NCBI RefSeq assembly: GCF_001544515.1
Contig: NZ_FCOL02000002.1
Span: 124,001-188,000, forward strand
Direction: 5' to 3'
Source: Caballeronia terrestris
GTDB lineage: Bacteria > Pseudomonadota > Gammaproteobacteria > Burkholderiales > Burkholderiaceae
Length of the DNA stretch: 64,000 nt
Shown: in pieces, positions 10,145-18,282 of the stretch
How positions within the stretch are numbered: the stretch's first letter is position 1
How the letters are laid out: each line of letters starts with the position of its first letter
Translations under genes and position numbers: made by a program
Notes under the pieces: generated by a model
The model's input: only the letters and a program-made list of their open reading frames with translations
Told to the model about the DNA's origin: nothing
Databases searched by the model: none

Positions 10145-11065
10145 ATGTCAATGGCCGACCGCGACGGCAAGATCTGGATGGATGGCAAGCTGATCGAATG
10201 GCGCGACGCCAACATCCACGTGCTGACTCACACGCTGCACTACGGGATGGGCGTCTTCGAAGGCGTACGCGCCTACAAGACGGCGAGCGGCACCGCCATC
10301 TTCCGCCTGAAGGAGCACACCAAGCGCCTGTTCAACTCGGCGAAGATCTTCCAAATGGATATCCCGTTCGACCGCGACACCCTCGAAGCCGCGCAACTCG
10401 AAGTCGTGCGCGCGAACAATCTCGAATCCTGCTACATCCGCCCGATCATCTGGGTCGGCTCGGAAAAGCTCGGCGTCTCGGCGAAGGGGAACACGATCCA
10501 CGTCGCGATCGCCGCGTGGCCGTGGGGCGCCTATCTCGGCGACGACGGCCTGGCCAAGGGCATCCGCGTGAAGACGTCGTCGTTCACGCGGCATCACGTG
10601 AATGTGTCGATGGTGCGCGCGAAGGCGTCCGGCTGGTACGTGAACTCGATCCTCGCGAACCAGGAAGCCATCGCCGACGGCTACGACGAAGCGCTTCTGC
10701 TCGACGTCGACGGCTACGTGTCCGAAGGCTCCGGCGAGAACTTCTTCCTCGTGAACAACGGCAAGCTGTACACGCCGGACCTGGCGTCGTGCCTCGACGG
10801 CATCACGCGCGACACCATCCTCACGCTCGCGCGCGACTTCGGCATCCCGGTGATCGAAAAACGCATCACCCGCGACGAGGTCTACACCTGCGACGAAGCG
10901 TTCTTCACCGGCACGGCCGCCGAAGTCACGCCGATCCGCGAGCTCGACAACCGCACCATCGGCGACGGCGCGCGCGGCCCGATCACGGAGAAGCTGCAAA
11001 GCGCGTTCTTCGACGTCGTCGGCGGCAAGAACGAGAAGTACGCGAGCTGGCTCGCGAAGGTTTGA
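10145..11065 (+). CDS. ilvE: Branched-chain amino acid aminotransferase
   Basis: PLP-dependent class IV aminotransferase; last step of leucine, isoleucine and valine synthesis and first step of their breakdown. The 306-residue length is typical. Visible features are the N-terminal HTLHYGMGVFEGVRAY block, the PLP-lysine segment VRAKASGWYVNS, the GSGENFF motif and the phosphate-binding EVYTCDEAFFTGTAAE region. The start ATG has AGGAG at a good distance. It is divergent from the AzlCD exporter and is followed by a small zinc-binding protein gene 81 bases on. Confidence 0.96.
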   Translation: MSMADRDGKIWMDGKLIEWRDANIHVLTHTLHYGMGVFEGVRAYKTASGTAIFRLKEHTKRLFNSAKIFQMDIPFDRDTLEAAQLEVVRANNLESCYIRPIIWVGSEKLGVSAKGNTIHVAIAAWPWGAYLGDDGLAKGIRVKTSSFTRHHVNVSMVRAKASGWYVNSILANQEAIADGYDEALLLDVDGYVSEGSGENFFLVNNGKLYTPDLASCLDGITRDTILTLARDFGIPVIEKRITRDEVYTCDEAFFTGTAAEVTPIRELDNRTIGDGARGPITEKLQSAFFDVVGGKNEKYASWLAKV

Positions 11066-11146
11066 TTGCGGCGCGGGCGCTGTGGCCGGAAGGCCGGGCG
11101 TCCGCGCTTCGTCCCCACGAAACGCACGAAACACAAGAGACTGACG

Positions 11147-11341
11147 ATGAGCGACCTGAAGGAAATGCCGCTGGTGGAACTGACGGCCAAGGACTTGCCC
11201 GCTTTCTGCCCGAACCCGTCGATGCCGCGCTGGAGCACACATCCGCGCGTCTTTCTCGACATCACGCATGGCGAAGCGCGCTGCCCGTACTGCGGCACGC
11301 GCTACAAGCTGAAAGCCGGCGAAGTGGTCAAGGGCCATTGA
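11147..11341 (+). CDS. Zinc-finger domain protein (zf-CHCC family)
   Basis: A 64-residue protein with the ligand pattern of the zf-CHCC family: FCPNP, then a histidine in the middle (ITHGEA), then CPYCGTRY. The mitochondrial relative is the NDUFS6 subunit of complex I; bacterial members are often found outside nuo operons and their role is not settled. The ATG at 11147 gives product MSDLKEMP; longer in-frame extension upstream overlaps no conserved sequence. It is located between ilvE and waaF on the same strand. Confidence 0.85.
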   Translation: MSDLKEMPLVELTAKDLPAFCPNPSMPRWSTHPRVFLDITHGEARCPYCGTRYKLKAGEVVKGH

Positions 11342-11483
11342 TCCGGCCTTTTGCGTCGACCGGGCGCTCTTCCCCCGAATGCGCCCGCTGTTCGCCGTTT
11401 CGCCTCGGCGATCCCCAACACATGACATCGACATCTCGCGCAACTGACGCGGAATGCGTTTTTTGAACGGAAAAATTACACAG

Positions 11484-12536
11484 ATGCGCCGCGCGCTGGT
11501 TATTGCACCGAACTGGATCGGTGACGCATTGATGGCGCAGCCGCTCTTTTCGCTGCTGAGGAAGTTGCATCCGCGCATCGTCATCGATGCCGTCGCGCCC
11601 GCCTGGGTCGCGCCCGTGCTCGAACGGATGCCGGAAATCCACGATGTCTACGCCACCGATCTCGCCCACGGCAAGCTGCAGATGCTGCGCCGCTGGCAAC
11701 TCGCGAGCGATCTGCGCGAGCTCGGCTACGACGCCGCCTACGTGCTGCCGAATTCGCTGAAATCGGCGCTGATCCCGTGGATGGCGAAGATTCCGCTGCG
11801 CATCGGCTACACCGGCGAGAGCCGCTACGGCCTGCTCAACGTGCGGCACGCGAATCCGGGCAAGAAGGAGCGCCCGCCGATGGTTGGCCAGTACGCCGCC
11901 CTCGCCTACGCGCCCGGCGCGAAGCTTCCGTTCTCGCAGGACGGCCGCGAAGGCACCACGCCGTTCCCCGTGCCGCGCCTCGACGCCGATCCGAACGAAG
12001 CCGCGCGCGTCTCGACCCGCTTCAACCTCGATAACCGCACGCCGCTCGTCGTGTTCTGCCCGGGCGCCGAGTACGGCCCGGCCAAGCGCTGGCCGCCCGA
12101 GCACTTCGCGGCGCTCGCGCAATTCATCGCGCAGTCGTTTCCATATGCCAGGATCGTCGCGCTCGGGTCGCCGAAAGATGCGCCGATCGCGCAGGCCATC
12201 GCCGATCGGGCGTCGAACGTGCGCAACCTGTGCGGCCAGACCTCGCTCGGCGAAGCGTGCGCGCTGATCTCGCGGGCGAGCGCCGTCGTCACCAACGATT
12301 CCGGCCTGATGCACGTCGCAGCGGCCCTGCGGCGGCCGCTCGTCGCGGTGTTCGGCTCGACCGACCCGCGCCACACGCCGCCCTTGTCCGATCTCGCAAA
12401 GGTACAATGGCTGCACCTCGAATGCAGTCCCTGCTTCGCCCGCGAATGTCCGCTGGGCCACCTGAACTGCCTGCGCGAACTGAGCGCCGAGCAGGTTTTC
12501 GGGGACTTGCGGGGCATGCTGCTCGCACATCGCTGA
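11484..12536 (+). CDS. waaF: ADP-heptose:LPS heptosyltransferase II
   Basis: Adds the second heptose to the inner core of lipopolysaccharide at the cytoplasmic face of the inner membrane. The 350-residue GT-B enzyme (family GT9) has the N-terminal LVIAPNWIGDALMAQPL, the mid-protein CPGAEYGPAKRWP, the donor-site TNDSGLMHVAAAL and FGSTDPRHTPP, and a cysteine-rich C-terminal segment (CSPCFARECPLGHLNC) seen in WaaF. I prefer the ATG at 11484; an in-frame ATG at 11454 would add ten residues. The nearby genes do not form an LPS cluster, so it is a lone core gene here. Confidence 0.93.
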   Translation: MRRALVIAPNWIGDALMAQPLFSLLRKLHPRIVIDAVAPAWVAPVLERMPEIHDVYATDLAHGKLQMLRRWQLASDLRELGYDAAYVLPNSLKSALIPWMAKIPLRIGYTGESRYGLLNVRHANPGKKERPPMVGQYAALAYAPGAKLPFSQDGREGTTPFPVPRLDADPNEAARVSTRFNLDNRTPLVVFCPGAEYGPAKRWPPEHFAALAQFIAQSFPYARIVALGSPKDAPIAQAIADRASNVRNLCGQTSLGEACALISRASAVVTNDSGLMHVAAALRRPLVAVFGSTDPRHTPPLSDLAKVQWLHLECSPCFARECPLGHLNCLRELSAEQVFGDLRGMLLAHR

Positions 12537-12726
12537 AAACGGGGCGGCAAGCGCGAAGAGTGAACGGCGGCCCTTGCCGTGTACGGCCGGCGTCCGGATC
12601 GCTCCTCCAGTGTGCGGATGCCGACACGCGAATGTCTCCGAACGGAGGCATGCTTTGACCAATGACCGATGCGTCACGCGCCGGCAGCACGGCGCGAGGT
12701 GCATCGAACGCAGAGACCCACGAGCC

Positions 12727-13173
12727 ATGCCACGTTTTGCCCGCTTGTTCGAAGCCGCCGCCGACACCCTCAACGCCTATTACCAGGCCGTCGCGGAGGG
12801 CAACGTCGACAGCGTGATCACGCTCTGGATCGACGAGGAATTTGCTACCTGCATTTGCGCGAATGGCGCGCATCTGCATGGGCTGGAGGGAATCCGCGCG
12901 GGTCTCGCGAAGCAGTTCGAAGCGGCACCGGGGACCATCGAGCCGCTTGAAATTCGTGTCTACGACAGTCTTGGCACCGTCGTCTACGCGATTTCGGAGG
13001 CGCACAAACCGGCCGATCCGGCGGGCGTCACGCGGCTGATCTTCACGACGTATGTGATGGTCCACGAGCGCGGCGAGTGGCGAATCGCGCACATCCACGC
13101 GAGCGCGATGCCCGATGCCGCCGCCGGGCAGTTCGCGGCCAAGATGCGTCACGGGCAGGGGCCGTTGCACTGA
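12727..13173 (+). CDS. NTF2-like (SnoaL-type) protein
   Basis: A 148-residue protein with the layout of the NTF2-like cone fold: N-terminal helix (AAADTLNAYYQAVAEGNVD), the WIDEEFATCICANG strand region, the helix LEGIRAGLAKQF, and the C-terminal strands around VMVHERGEWRIAHIHASA. Such proteins can be small enzymes or ligand-binding proteins; no catalytic residue set allows a choice. The chosen ATG (product MPRFARLF) is followed by conserved sequence, while 51 upstream in-frame codons look non-coding. It precedes the YheT-like gene by 48 bases. Confidence 0.8.
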   Translation: MPRFARLFEAAADTLNAYYQAVAEGNVDSVITLWIDEEFATCICANGAHLHGLEGIRAGLAKQFEAAPGTIEPLEIRVYDSLGTVVYAISEAHKPADPAGVTRLIFTTYVMVHERGEWRIAHIHASAMPDAAAGQFAAKMRHGQGPLH

Positions 13174-13221
13174 TGGACGCAGCACCGAAGCACTGAATAA
13201 GACGTTTGTCGGGGAGGGGCC

Positions 13222-14298
13222 ATGAAGCGCGATCCATTGATTCAACGCGATCCATCGTTCGTGGACAGTGCGCCGTCCCGGGCGCCGGAAAGGGCGCTCG
13301 ACGCCGCCGCCGATGCCATCGAATGGCTCTACCGCGCCCCGCGCTGGCTCCCGACGAGCCACGCGCAAACCATCGTCCCCGCACTTTTTGGCCGCAAACC
13401 GGCCGTCCAGTTTCGCCGCGAGCGGTGGAATACTCCGGACGGCGACTTCATCGATCTCGACTGGATCTCGAACGGTAACAGCGCCCCGCCGCCATCGACT
13501 GCGCCGCTTTTTGTGCTGTTCCACGGCCTCGAAGGCAGTTCCGACTCGCACTACGCCCGCGTGCTGATGGCCGAAGCGCAGGCGCGCGGCTGGCACGGCG
13601 TCGTGCCGCACTTTCGCAGTTGCAGCGGATCGCTCAACCTGCTGCCGCGCTTCTACCACCTCGCCGACAGCAACGAAGTCGACTGGATCTTGCGGCGGCT
13701 CGCGGCCACACACGGCGGGCCGGTCGTCGCGGCGGGCGTGTCGCTCGGCGGCAACGTGCTGCTGCGCTGGCTGTGCGAGCGCGAAGGCGATGCGTCGGTG
13801 ATCGGCGCCGCGGCCGCGATCTCCGCGCCGCTCGACGTACACGCCGGCGGCCATGCGATCTCGCAGGGTTTCGGCATGGTGTACACGCGCAGTTTCCTGA
13901 AGTCGCTCAAGCGCAAGGGACTCGCGAAGCTCGCCCAATACCCCGGCCTCTTCGACCGCGACGCGATGCTCGCCGCCCGCACGCTCTACGAATTCGACAA
14001 CATCGTAACCGCGCCGCTGCACGGCTTTCGCGACACTGACGACTACTGGACGAGCGCCACCACGCGTGGGCTCCTGTCGCGCATCGCGGTCCCGACGCTT
14101 GTCCTGAACGCCCGCAACGATCCGTTCCTGCCCGGCCGCGTGCTGCCGACAAAAGCGGAGGTATCGGCGGCGGTCACGCTCGATCAGCCCGATCACGGCG
14201 GCCACGTCGGCTTCATGACGGGGCCGTTCCCGGGGCGCATCGACTGGCTGTCGCAGCGCGTGTTCGGCTACCTGGAAACCTGTCTCGATCATGGATGA
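13222..14298 (+). CDS. YheT-like alpha/beta hydrolase
   Basis: A 358-residue hydrolase of the YheT/ABHD1-3 family. Visible are FHGLEGSSDSHYAR (oxyanion region, about 96-109), the nucleophile elbow GVSLGGNVLLRW with its serine, an acidic residue in NARNDPFLPG, and the catalytic histidine in PDHGGHVGF. The N-terminal APRWLPTSHAQTI segment is typical of the family. The physiological substrate is unknown; lipid or acyl ester cleavage is likely from the family. Its stop overlaps the next gene by eight bases, so the two are probably translated together. Confidence 0.88.
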   Translation: MKRDPLIQRDPSFVDSAPSRAPERALDAAADAIEWLYRAPRWLPTSHAQTIVPALFGRKPAVQFRRERWNTPDGDFIDLDWISNGNSAPPPSTAPLFVLFHGLEGSSDSHYARVLMAEAQARGWHGVVPHFRSCSGSLNLLPRFYHLADSNEVDWILRRLAATHGGPVVAAGVSLGGNVLLRWLCEREGDASVIGAAAAISAPLDVHAGGHAISQGFGMVYTRSFLKSLKRKGLAKLAQYPGLFDRDAMLAARTLYEFDNIVTAPLHGFRDTDDYWTSATTRGLLSRIAVPTLVLNARNDPFLPGRVLPTKAEVSAAVTLDQPDHGGHVGFMTGPFPGRIDWLSQRVFGYLETCLDHG

Positions 14299-14857
14299 CA
14301 TCGTCAAACAGGCGCTCGCCAAATGGCCGAACGTCCCGCACTGCACCGGCTGGCTGCTGCTCGACCGCCGCGGACAATGGCGCATGCGCGACGAAAACGC
14401 CCAGGCCGCGGGCGAACTTGGCGACGTGATCCGGCATGAGGCGCTCATCGGCTTCGTCAATCGGAATTACGAAAGCGATGAGACGGGGCAGTGGTTTTTT
14501 CAGAACGGGCCGCAGCGGGTTTATGTCGAGCTGGGTTACACGCCCTGGATCGTGCGGTTGAGTTTTTTAAACGGTTCGCTCGCGCTGACCGATCACACCG
14601 GCGCGCCGTTCGAACCGACGCGCGCCTTTCTCGACGATGAAGGCGGGATGTTGTTCGCGGACGCATCGTCGCCGGCACGCATCGCCGCGCTGCATGACCA
14701 CGATCTCGATTTGTTCGCGAACCATGCGACGTTCGGCGACGGGGACCCGGGGGTTTTTCACTGGCGTGATGGTGCTGACCTGTTGATCGAATCGATTCGA
14801 CGTGGTGATGTGGCGGAACGGTTTGGGTTCGTCGCGAGTCCGGCTGCGGCTGGGTAG
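14291..14857 (+). CDS. Conserved hypothetical protein, coupled to yheT-like gene
   Basis: I do not recognise a named domain with certainty. The 188-residue product is acidic, has no signal peptide or membrane helix, and contains a beta-rich, aromatic central part (GQWFFQNGPQRVYVELGYTP). The start overlaps the end of the preceding hydrolase gene by eight bases, which supports real translation. The C-terminal half is rich in Asp and His (HDHDLDLFANHATFGDGD), which could bind metal, but that is a guess. Confidence 0.75.
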   Translation: MDDIVKQALAKWPNVPHCTGWLLLDRRGQWRMRDENAQAAGELGDVIRHEALIGFVNRNYESDETGQWFFQNGPQRVYVELGYTPWIVRLSFLNGSLALTDHTGAPFEPTRAFLDDEGGMLFADASSPARIAALHDHDLDLFANHATFGDGDPGVFHWRDGADLLIESIRRGDVAERFGFVASPAAAG

Positions 14858-15002
14858 CTGCGGCTTCCGAAGGACTCTCGCCCGAGCGGCCTTCGCGTTC
14901 AGAGATGGTTGAAAGCTCGCGGTTTTGACTTCGCTTGCGCCTTTCTACCGCTGAATCGCAGAAAGCAACGCGCAGTTCTGTTGCGAGCGCGGTCGCTGCC
15001 CG

Positions 15003-17354
15003 CTAGCCGTTCTTTTCCAGTTCACGCTCTTCCCTGTAGCGCGCCTCGAAATCGCGCAAACGCGCTGAAATCGTCGATAGATCGTAGAAACTCGCGGTTT
15101 TTACGTCGCGCGCTTCCTTCAACTGGCGGATCGCGGACGGCCATGCGCCGTCGAGTGCGAATTTCTCCGCCATCGCCTGATGCTGCTGAAACGGATCGTT
15201 CAGCCCGACGCTCGATTGCGCCAGGTAGTACCACCAGTCGGGACGCGTCGGCTCGGCGCGTGTTTCTTCCTTCGCAAGCGCCTGCGCTTCGGCGAAGCGG
15301 CGCGCGGCAATCAGCGTCTGCAAGTGCATGTCGATCGCGGCGTGGGACTGCGGCCAGCGTTGTTGCGCTATTTCGGCGAGGCGGACCGCGTCGTCGCTGC
15401 GGCCAGCGCGGCGGGCGATGTCGGCGGCGAGGACGTCGAGGCTGGGGGAGCTGCGTGCTTGTTGCGATGACGAGATGTGCGGCGCGGCACTCGCGGCGGC
15501 AGGTGCGAGGTTCGGCGGCGCGGCGTTCGGTGGGCGGTGAGCCACGACCTCGATTGGTGACAAAGCGGGGAGATCGCGGGGGGCGGCTGCGGATTGCGAC
15601 GCCGAGGTGGACGCGCCGGGCGCGGCGGCTGATTTGGGACTCGTAGCGGAACTACGAGCCGCGACGCTTGATTCGGAAACAGCCGCCGATCGGCGTAGCG
15701 GGGCATTGGATGCGGGGGTAGTGGCGAGATTGCTCGACGTCACGCTTGACCCAAGAACTGTGGCGAGACTGCCAGGCGCAGCGCCTGATTTGGGGATGGT
15801 GGCAACACTGCTTGGCGCGGCATCCGATCCGGGAACGGTCGCAAGACTGTTCGGCGTCGCGCCTGATCCGGGAGCAGCCGCAAGACCGCGCGGCGCAGCG
15901 TTCGATCCGGGAACCGTCGTCGCAAGACTGCTCGATGCGGCCGCAGAACCACGGGACACAGCCGCCGGCCGCGGCGCAATCGCAGATCCGCGCCCCGCCG
16001 CGCCCGCTTGCGCGCCGCGCTTCGCCGCCTTGTTCGGCGGCGCCTGATCTGCCACCCCTACCACCGGCTCCGACCTCTCCGCCTGCGCCGCCGCCACCAC
16101 CGTGCTCGCCTGCTCGCCTTCAAACAACCGCCGCGCCTTCCCCAGCGCCTCACTAGCCGCCCCGTAATCCCCCATCAACGACTGCGCGAGCGCAATCCCA
16201 TACCAATTCGCCGCCGCATTCAGCGCGGTCTGGTCCTCGATTTCCGACTTGAGCCGGCTCGCGATATCGCGATAGTCACTCGGCGAACTCACCTGCAGCA
16301 CCCGTGCGCGCGCCCGCACGAACCCGTATTCCGCCGACTGCCGCGGCTGCCGGTACGGCACGCGCCGCGCGCGGTCCTCCATGTCGGCGATGCGCTCGCC
16401 CGTCAGCGGGTGCGTCCGCGCGTAGGGCGGCACGCCGTTGTCGCCCATCGTCGAGCGGTCGAGGCGATCGAAGAAAGCCGTCATCGCGTAGGGGTCGTAG
16501 CCGGCCGCGCTCAGCATCTGGAAGCCGACGCGGTCCGCCTCGTGCTCGGCAGCGCGCGAAAAGCGCAACTGGCTGTCGACGGCGAACGCCTGCCCGCCCA
16601 TCGCGATGCCCATGCCGAGATCGCCGCTCCTCGTGGCGAGGCCCGCCAGCAGCCCGGCCAGCATCGCGGCGAGCGCGGCGTACGTGCTGCGCTCCTGCGC
16701 GCCGAGCATCCGCGCGATGTGCCGCTGCAAAACGTGCCCCATTTCATGCCCAACGACCGATGCCAGTTCCGACTCCGTCTGCGTCGCGGCGATCAGCCCC
16801 GTGTTCACACCGATGAACCCGCCCGGCATCGAGAACGCGTTGATCTGCGGATCGCGCACGGCGAAGAGATCGAAGTCCGGGGCGTAGCCGCCGAGATACT
16901 GCGTCACCGCCGCCGCCGACAGCTTCGACGACACTGAATTCAGGTAGTCGCGCACGAGCCAGTCGTCGAGATAGTCAGGGTCGCGGCGCAATTCGCGCAT
17001 CAGGCGCTCGCCGAGACGGCGTTCGGCTTGGGGCGTGAGCGTGCCGCCCGAGCCGTCGCCGAGATCGGGGAGTTGAACGGCCGAGAGCGGCGCGCGCAGG
17101 CTGGCCGCGCCGCTCATCTCGCCTGGGCGGTTGGCGAAGCGACTTTCCGCGCCGCCGTAGACGCCGAAGACACCCTCTGCGACGTTCGCAGGGGCGGTGT
17201 TGGGTGGCGATGCGCGCAGGGCGTCGGCGGCTAACGTCGCGGTTTGGGTACGGGCGGTCGATGGCGTCGCGCTCGCGGGCGTCTGCCCGAGCGTCGCGGG
17301 CGGCACGGCGAGACTCAGGCACAGCACGGCGATCAGAAAACGATTCGGACGCAT
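15003..17354 (-). CDS. Periplasmic M48 metalloprotease with TPR tail (BepA-like), enlarged by repeats
   Basis: A 783-residue protein with an N-terminal signal peptide (about 1-24, cleavage near LGQ). The M48 domain has the zinc motif HEMGH at 203-207 and the third-ligand motif EHEAD around 270-274. A C-terminal helical region (about 640-770) with LAQSSVGLND-type repeats fits TPRs. BepA-type proteases act in outer-membrane protein quality control; the role here is inferred from the family. Between them lies an unusually long Ala/Ser/Pro-rich linker (about 425-630) that includes five 13-residue repeats; relatives are usually about 450-560 residues. The gene stands alone, divergent from moaC. 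Confidence 0.88.
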   Translation of the reverse strand: MRPNRFLIAVLCLSLAVPPATLGQTPASATPSTARTQTATLAADALRASPPNTAPANVAEGVFGVYGGAESRFANRPGEMSGAASLRAPLSAVQLPDLGDGSGGTLTPQAERRLGERLMRELRRDPDYLDDWLVRDYLNSVSSKLSAAAVTQYLGGYAPDFDLFAVRDPQINAFSMPGGFIGVNTGLIAATQTESELASVVGHEMGHVLQRHIARMLGAQERSTYAALAAMLAGLLAGLATRSGDLGMGIAMGGQAFAVDSQLRFSRAAEHEADRVGFQMLSAAGYDPYAMTAFFDRLDRSTMGDNGVPPYARTHPLTGERIADMEDRARRVPYRQPRQSAEYGFVRARARVLQVSSPSDYRDIASRLKSEIEDQTALNAAANWYGIALAQSLMGDYGAASEALGKARRLFEGEQASTVVAAAQAERSEPVVGVADQAPPNKAAKRGAQAGAAGRGSAIAPRPAAVSRGSAAASSSLATTVPGSNAAPRGLAAAPGSGATPNSLATVPGSDAAPSSVATIPKSGAAPGSLATVLGSSVTSSNLATTPASNAPLRRSAAVSESSVAARSSATSPKSAAAPGASTSASQSAAAPRDLPALSPIEVVAHRPPNAAPPNLAPAAASAAPHISSSQQARSSPSLDVLAADIARRAGRSDDAVRLAEIAQQRWPQSHAAIDMHLQTLIAARRFAEAQALAKEETRAEPTRPDWWYYLAQSSVGLNDPFQQHQAMAEKFALDGAWPSAIRQLKEARDVKTASFYDLSTISARLRDFEARYREERELEKNG
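15721..15915. repeat. 39-bp coding tandem repeat in the M48 protease gene
   Basis: Five degenerate 39-bp units (starting at 15721, 15760, 15799, 15838 and 15877) code for a 13-residue repeat with the pattern LATVPGSxAAPxS on the minus strand, residues about 480-544. Weaker copies extend on both sides. Confidence 0.85.
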
Positions 17355-17600
17355 GGAGGACGGGGCGCGCAGGAGGACGGCGCGGGTATCGGGCTCGATC
17401 TTCGAAACGAGCTTATCGTATCAAGTGTTGGGGGGAATTCGGGTGCGAGGGTTTTTGCCTGGTTGGCGTCTGCTGGTGCTTCCGAGCGTGCCAGCGCCCG
17501 ACGGTCCAAAACGCCGCGCGGGCAGGAATTCTCAACGCGCCGTGGAAAACAACGGCTTGGTATGATGAGCCCCCATTTGAATGGCTGAAGCAATTACTCG
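17355..17600. other. M48 protease-moaC intergenic stretch before the repeat array
   Basis: No gene is supported. It should hold the minus-strand promoter of the protease gene. Together with the 48-bp array that follows, the full gene-free gap runs from 17355 to 17796. I found no convincing promoter boxes. Confidence 0.5.
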
Positions 17601-17784
17601 CATAGGGCCAGAAAGCGCTAAAGCGCTAACTCTCGTCGATACTCTGCATGGGACCAGAGTGAGCGCTAAAGCGCTAACTCTCGTCGATACTCTGCATGGG
17701 ACCAGAGTAAGCGCTTTAGCGCTAACTCTCGTCGATGCTCTGCATGGGACGAGAGTAAGCGCTAAAGCGCTAACTCTCGTCGAC
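17601..17784. repeat. 48-bp tandem repeat array immediately upstream of moaC
   Basis: Three full 48-bp units (17614-17661, 17662-17709, 17710-17757) and a partial fourth (17758-17784), preceded by a degenerate fragment. Each unit has a self-complementary AGCGCT-AAA/TTT-AGCGCT block and an inverted repeat; in unit three the arms ACTCTCGTC (17725-17733) and GACGAGAGT (17748-17756) pair perfectly and enclose ATGC/GCAT. The fourth unit breaks off directly before the moaC ribosome site. The array is open in the moaC frame and in a minus-strand frame. Confidence 0.93.
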
Positions 17785-17796
17785 ACAGGAGACGCA

Positions 17797-18276
17797 ATGT
17801 CCGGACTTACTCATTTCGATGCTTCTGGCGAAGCGCACATGGTCGATGTCGGCGACAAGGGCGAGACGCGCCGCATCGCCGTCGCGCGCGGGTCGATCGC
17901 GATGCTCGACAACACGCTCGCGCTGATCCGCGAAGGCCGCGCGAAGAAAGGCGACGTGCTCGGCGTCGCGCGGATCGCGGCGATTCAGGGCGCAAAGCGC
18001 ACCGCCGACCTGATCCCGCTGTGCCATCCGCTCGCGCTGACGCGCGTCGCGGTCGATTTCGCCATCGATGACGCGCTCCCCGGCGTGCACTGCGAAGTGC
18101 GCGTGGAGACGGTCGGGCGAACGGGCGTGGAGATGGAAGCGCTGACCGCCGTGCAAGTCGGCTTGCTGACGATTTACGACATGTGCAAGGCGGTCGATCG
18201 GGGAATGACCATCACGAACGTGAAGGTCATGGAGAAGCATGGGGGGAAGTCGGGGGATTGGGTGGCGCCGGCCTGA
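17797..18276 (+). CDS. moaC: Cyclic pyranopterin monophosphate synthase MoaC
   Basis: Works with MoaA in the first step of molybdenum cofactor synthesis, converting the 3',8-cyclo-GTP product to cPMP. The 159-residue product from the ATG at 17797 (MSGLTHFD) matches the family length and has [15 protein letters not shown], the LIPLCHPL motif and the active-site region [14 protein letters not shown] lies six bases upstream. The frame is open for another 72 codons through the 48-bp array, so a longer product is formally possible but lacks support. Its stop is six bases from the end of convergent pglL. Confidence 0.95.
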   Translation: MSGLTHFDASGEAHMVDVGDKGETRRIAVARGSIAMLDNTLALIREGRAKKGDVLGVARIAAIQGAKRTADLIPLCHPLALTRVAVDFAIDDALPGVHCEVRVETVGRTGVEMEALTAVQVGLLTIYDMCKAVDRGMTITNVKVMEKHGGKSGDWVAPA

Positions 18277-18282
18277 GCCGCC

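Noticed and set aside
17614-17784. 48-bp array as a CRISPR
   Set aside because: The units are contiguous without spacers and no cas gene is present. The 42-bp and 39-bp arrays fail for the same reason.
17581-17796. N-terminal extension of MoaC coded by the 48-bp array
   Set aside because: The standard MoaC start has a good ribosome site and family length. The extension is not preferred for annotation, but the array itself is kept as a finding.
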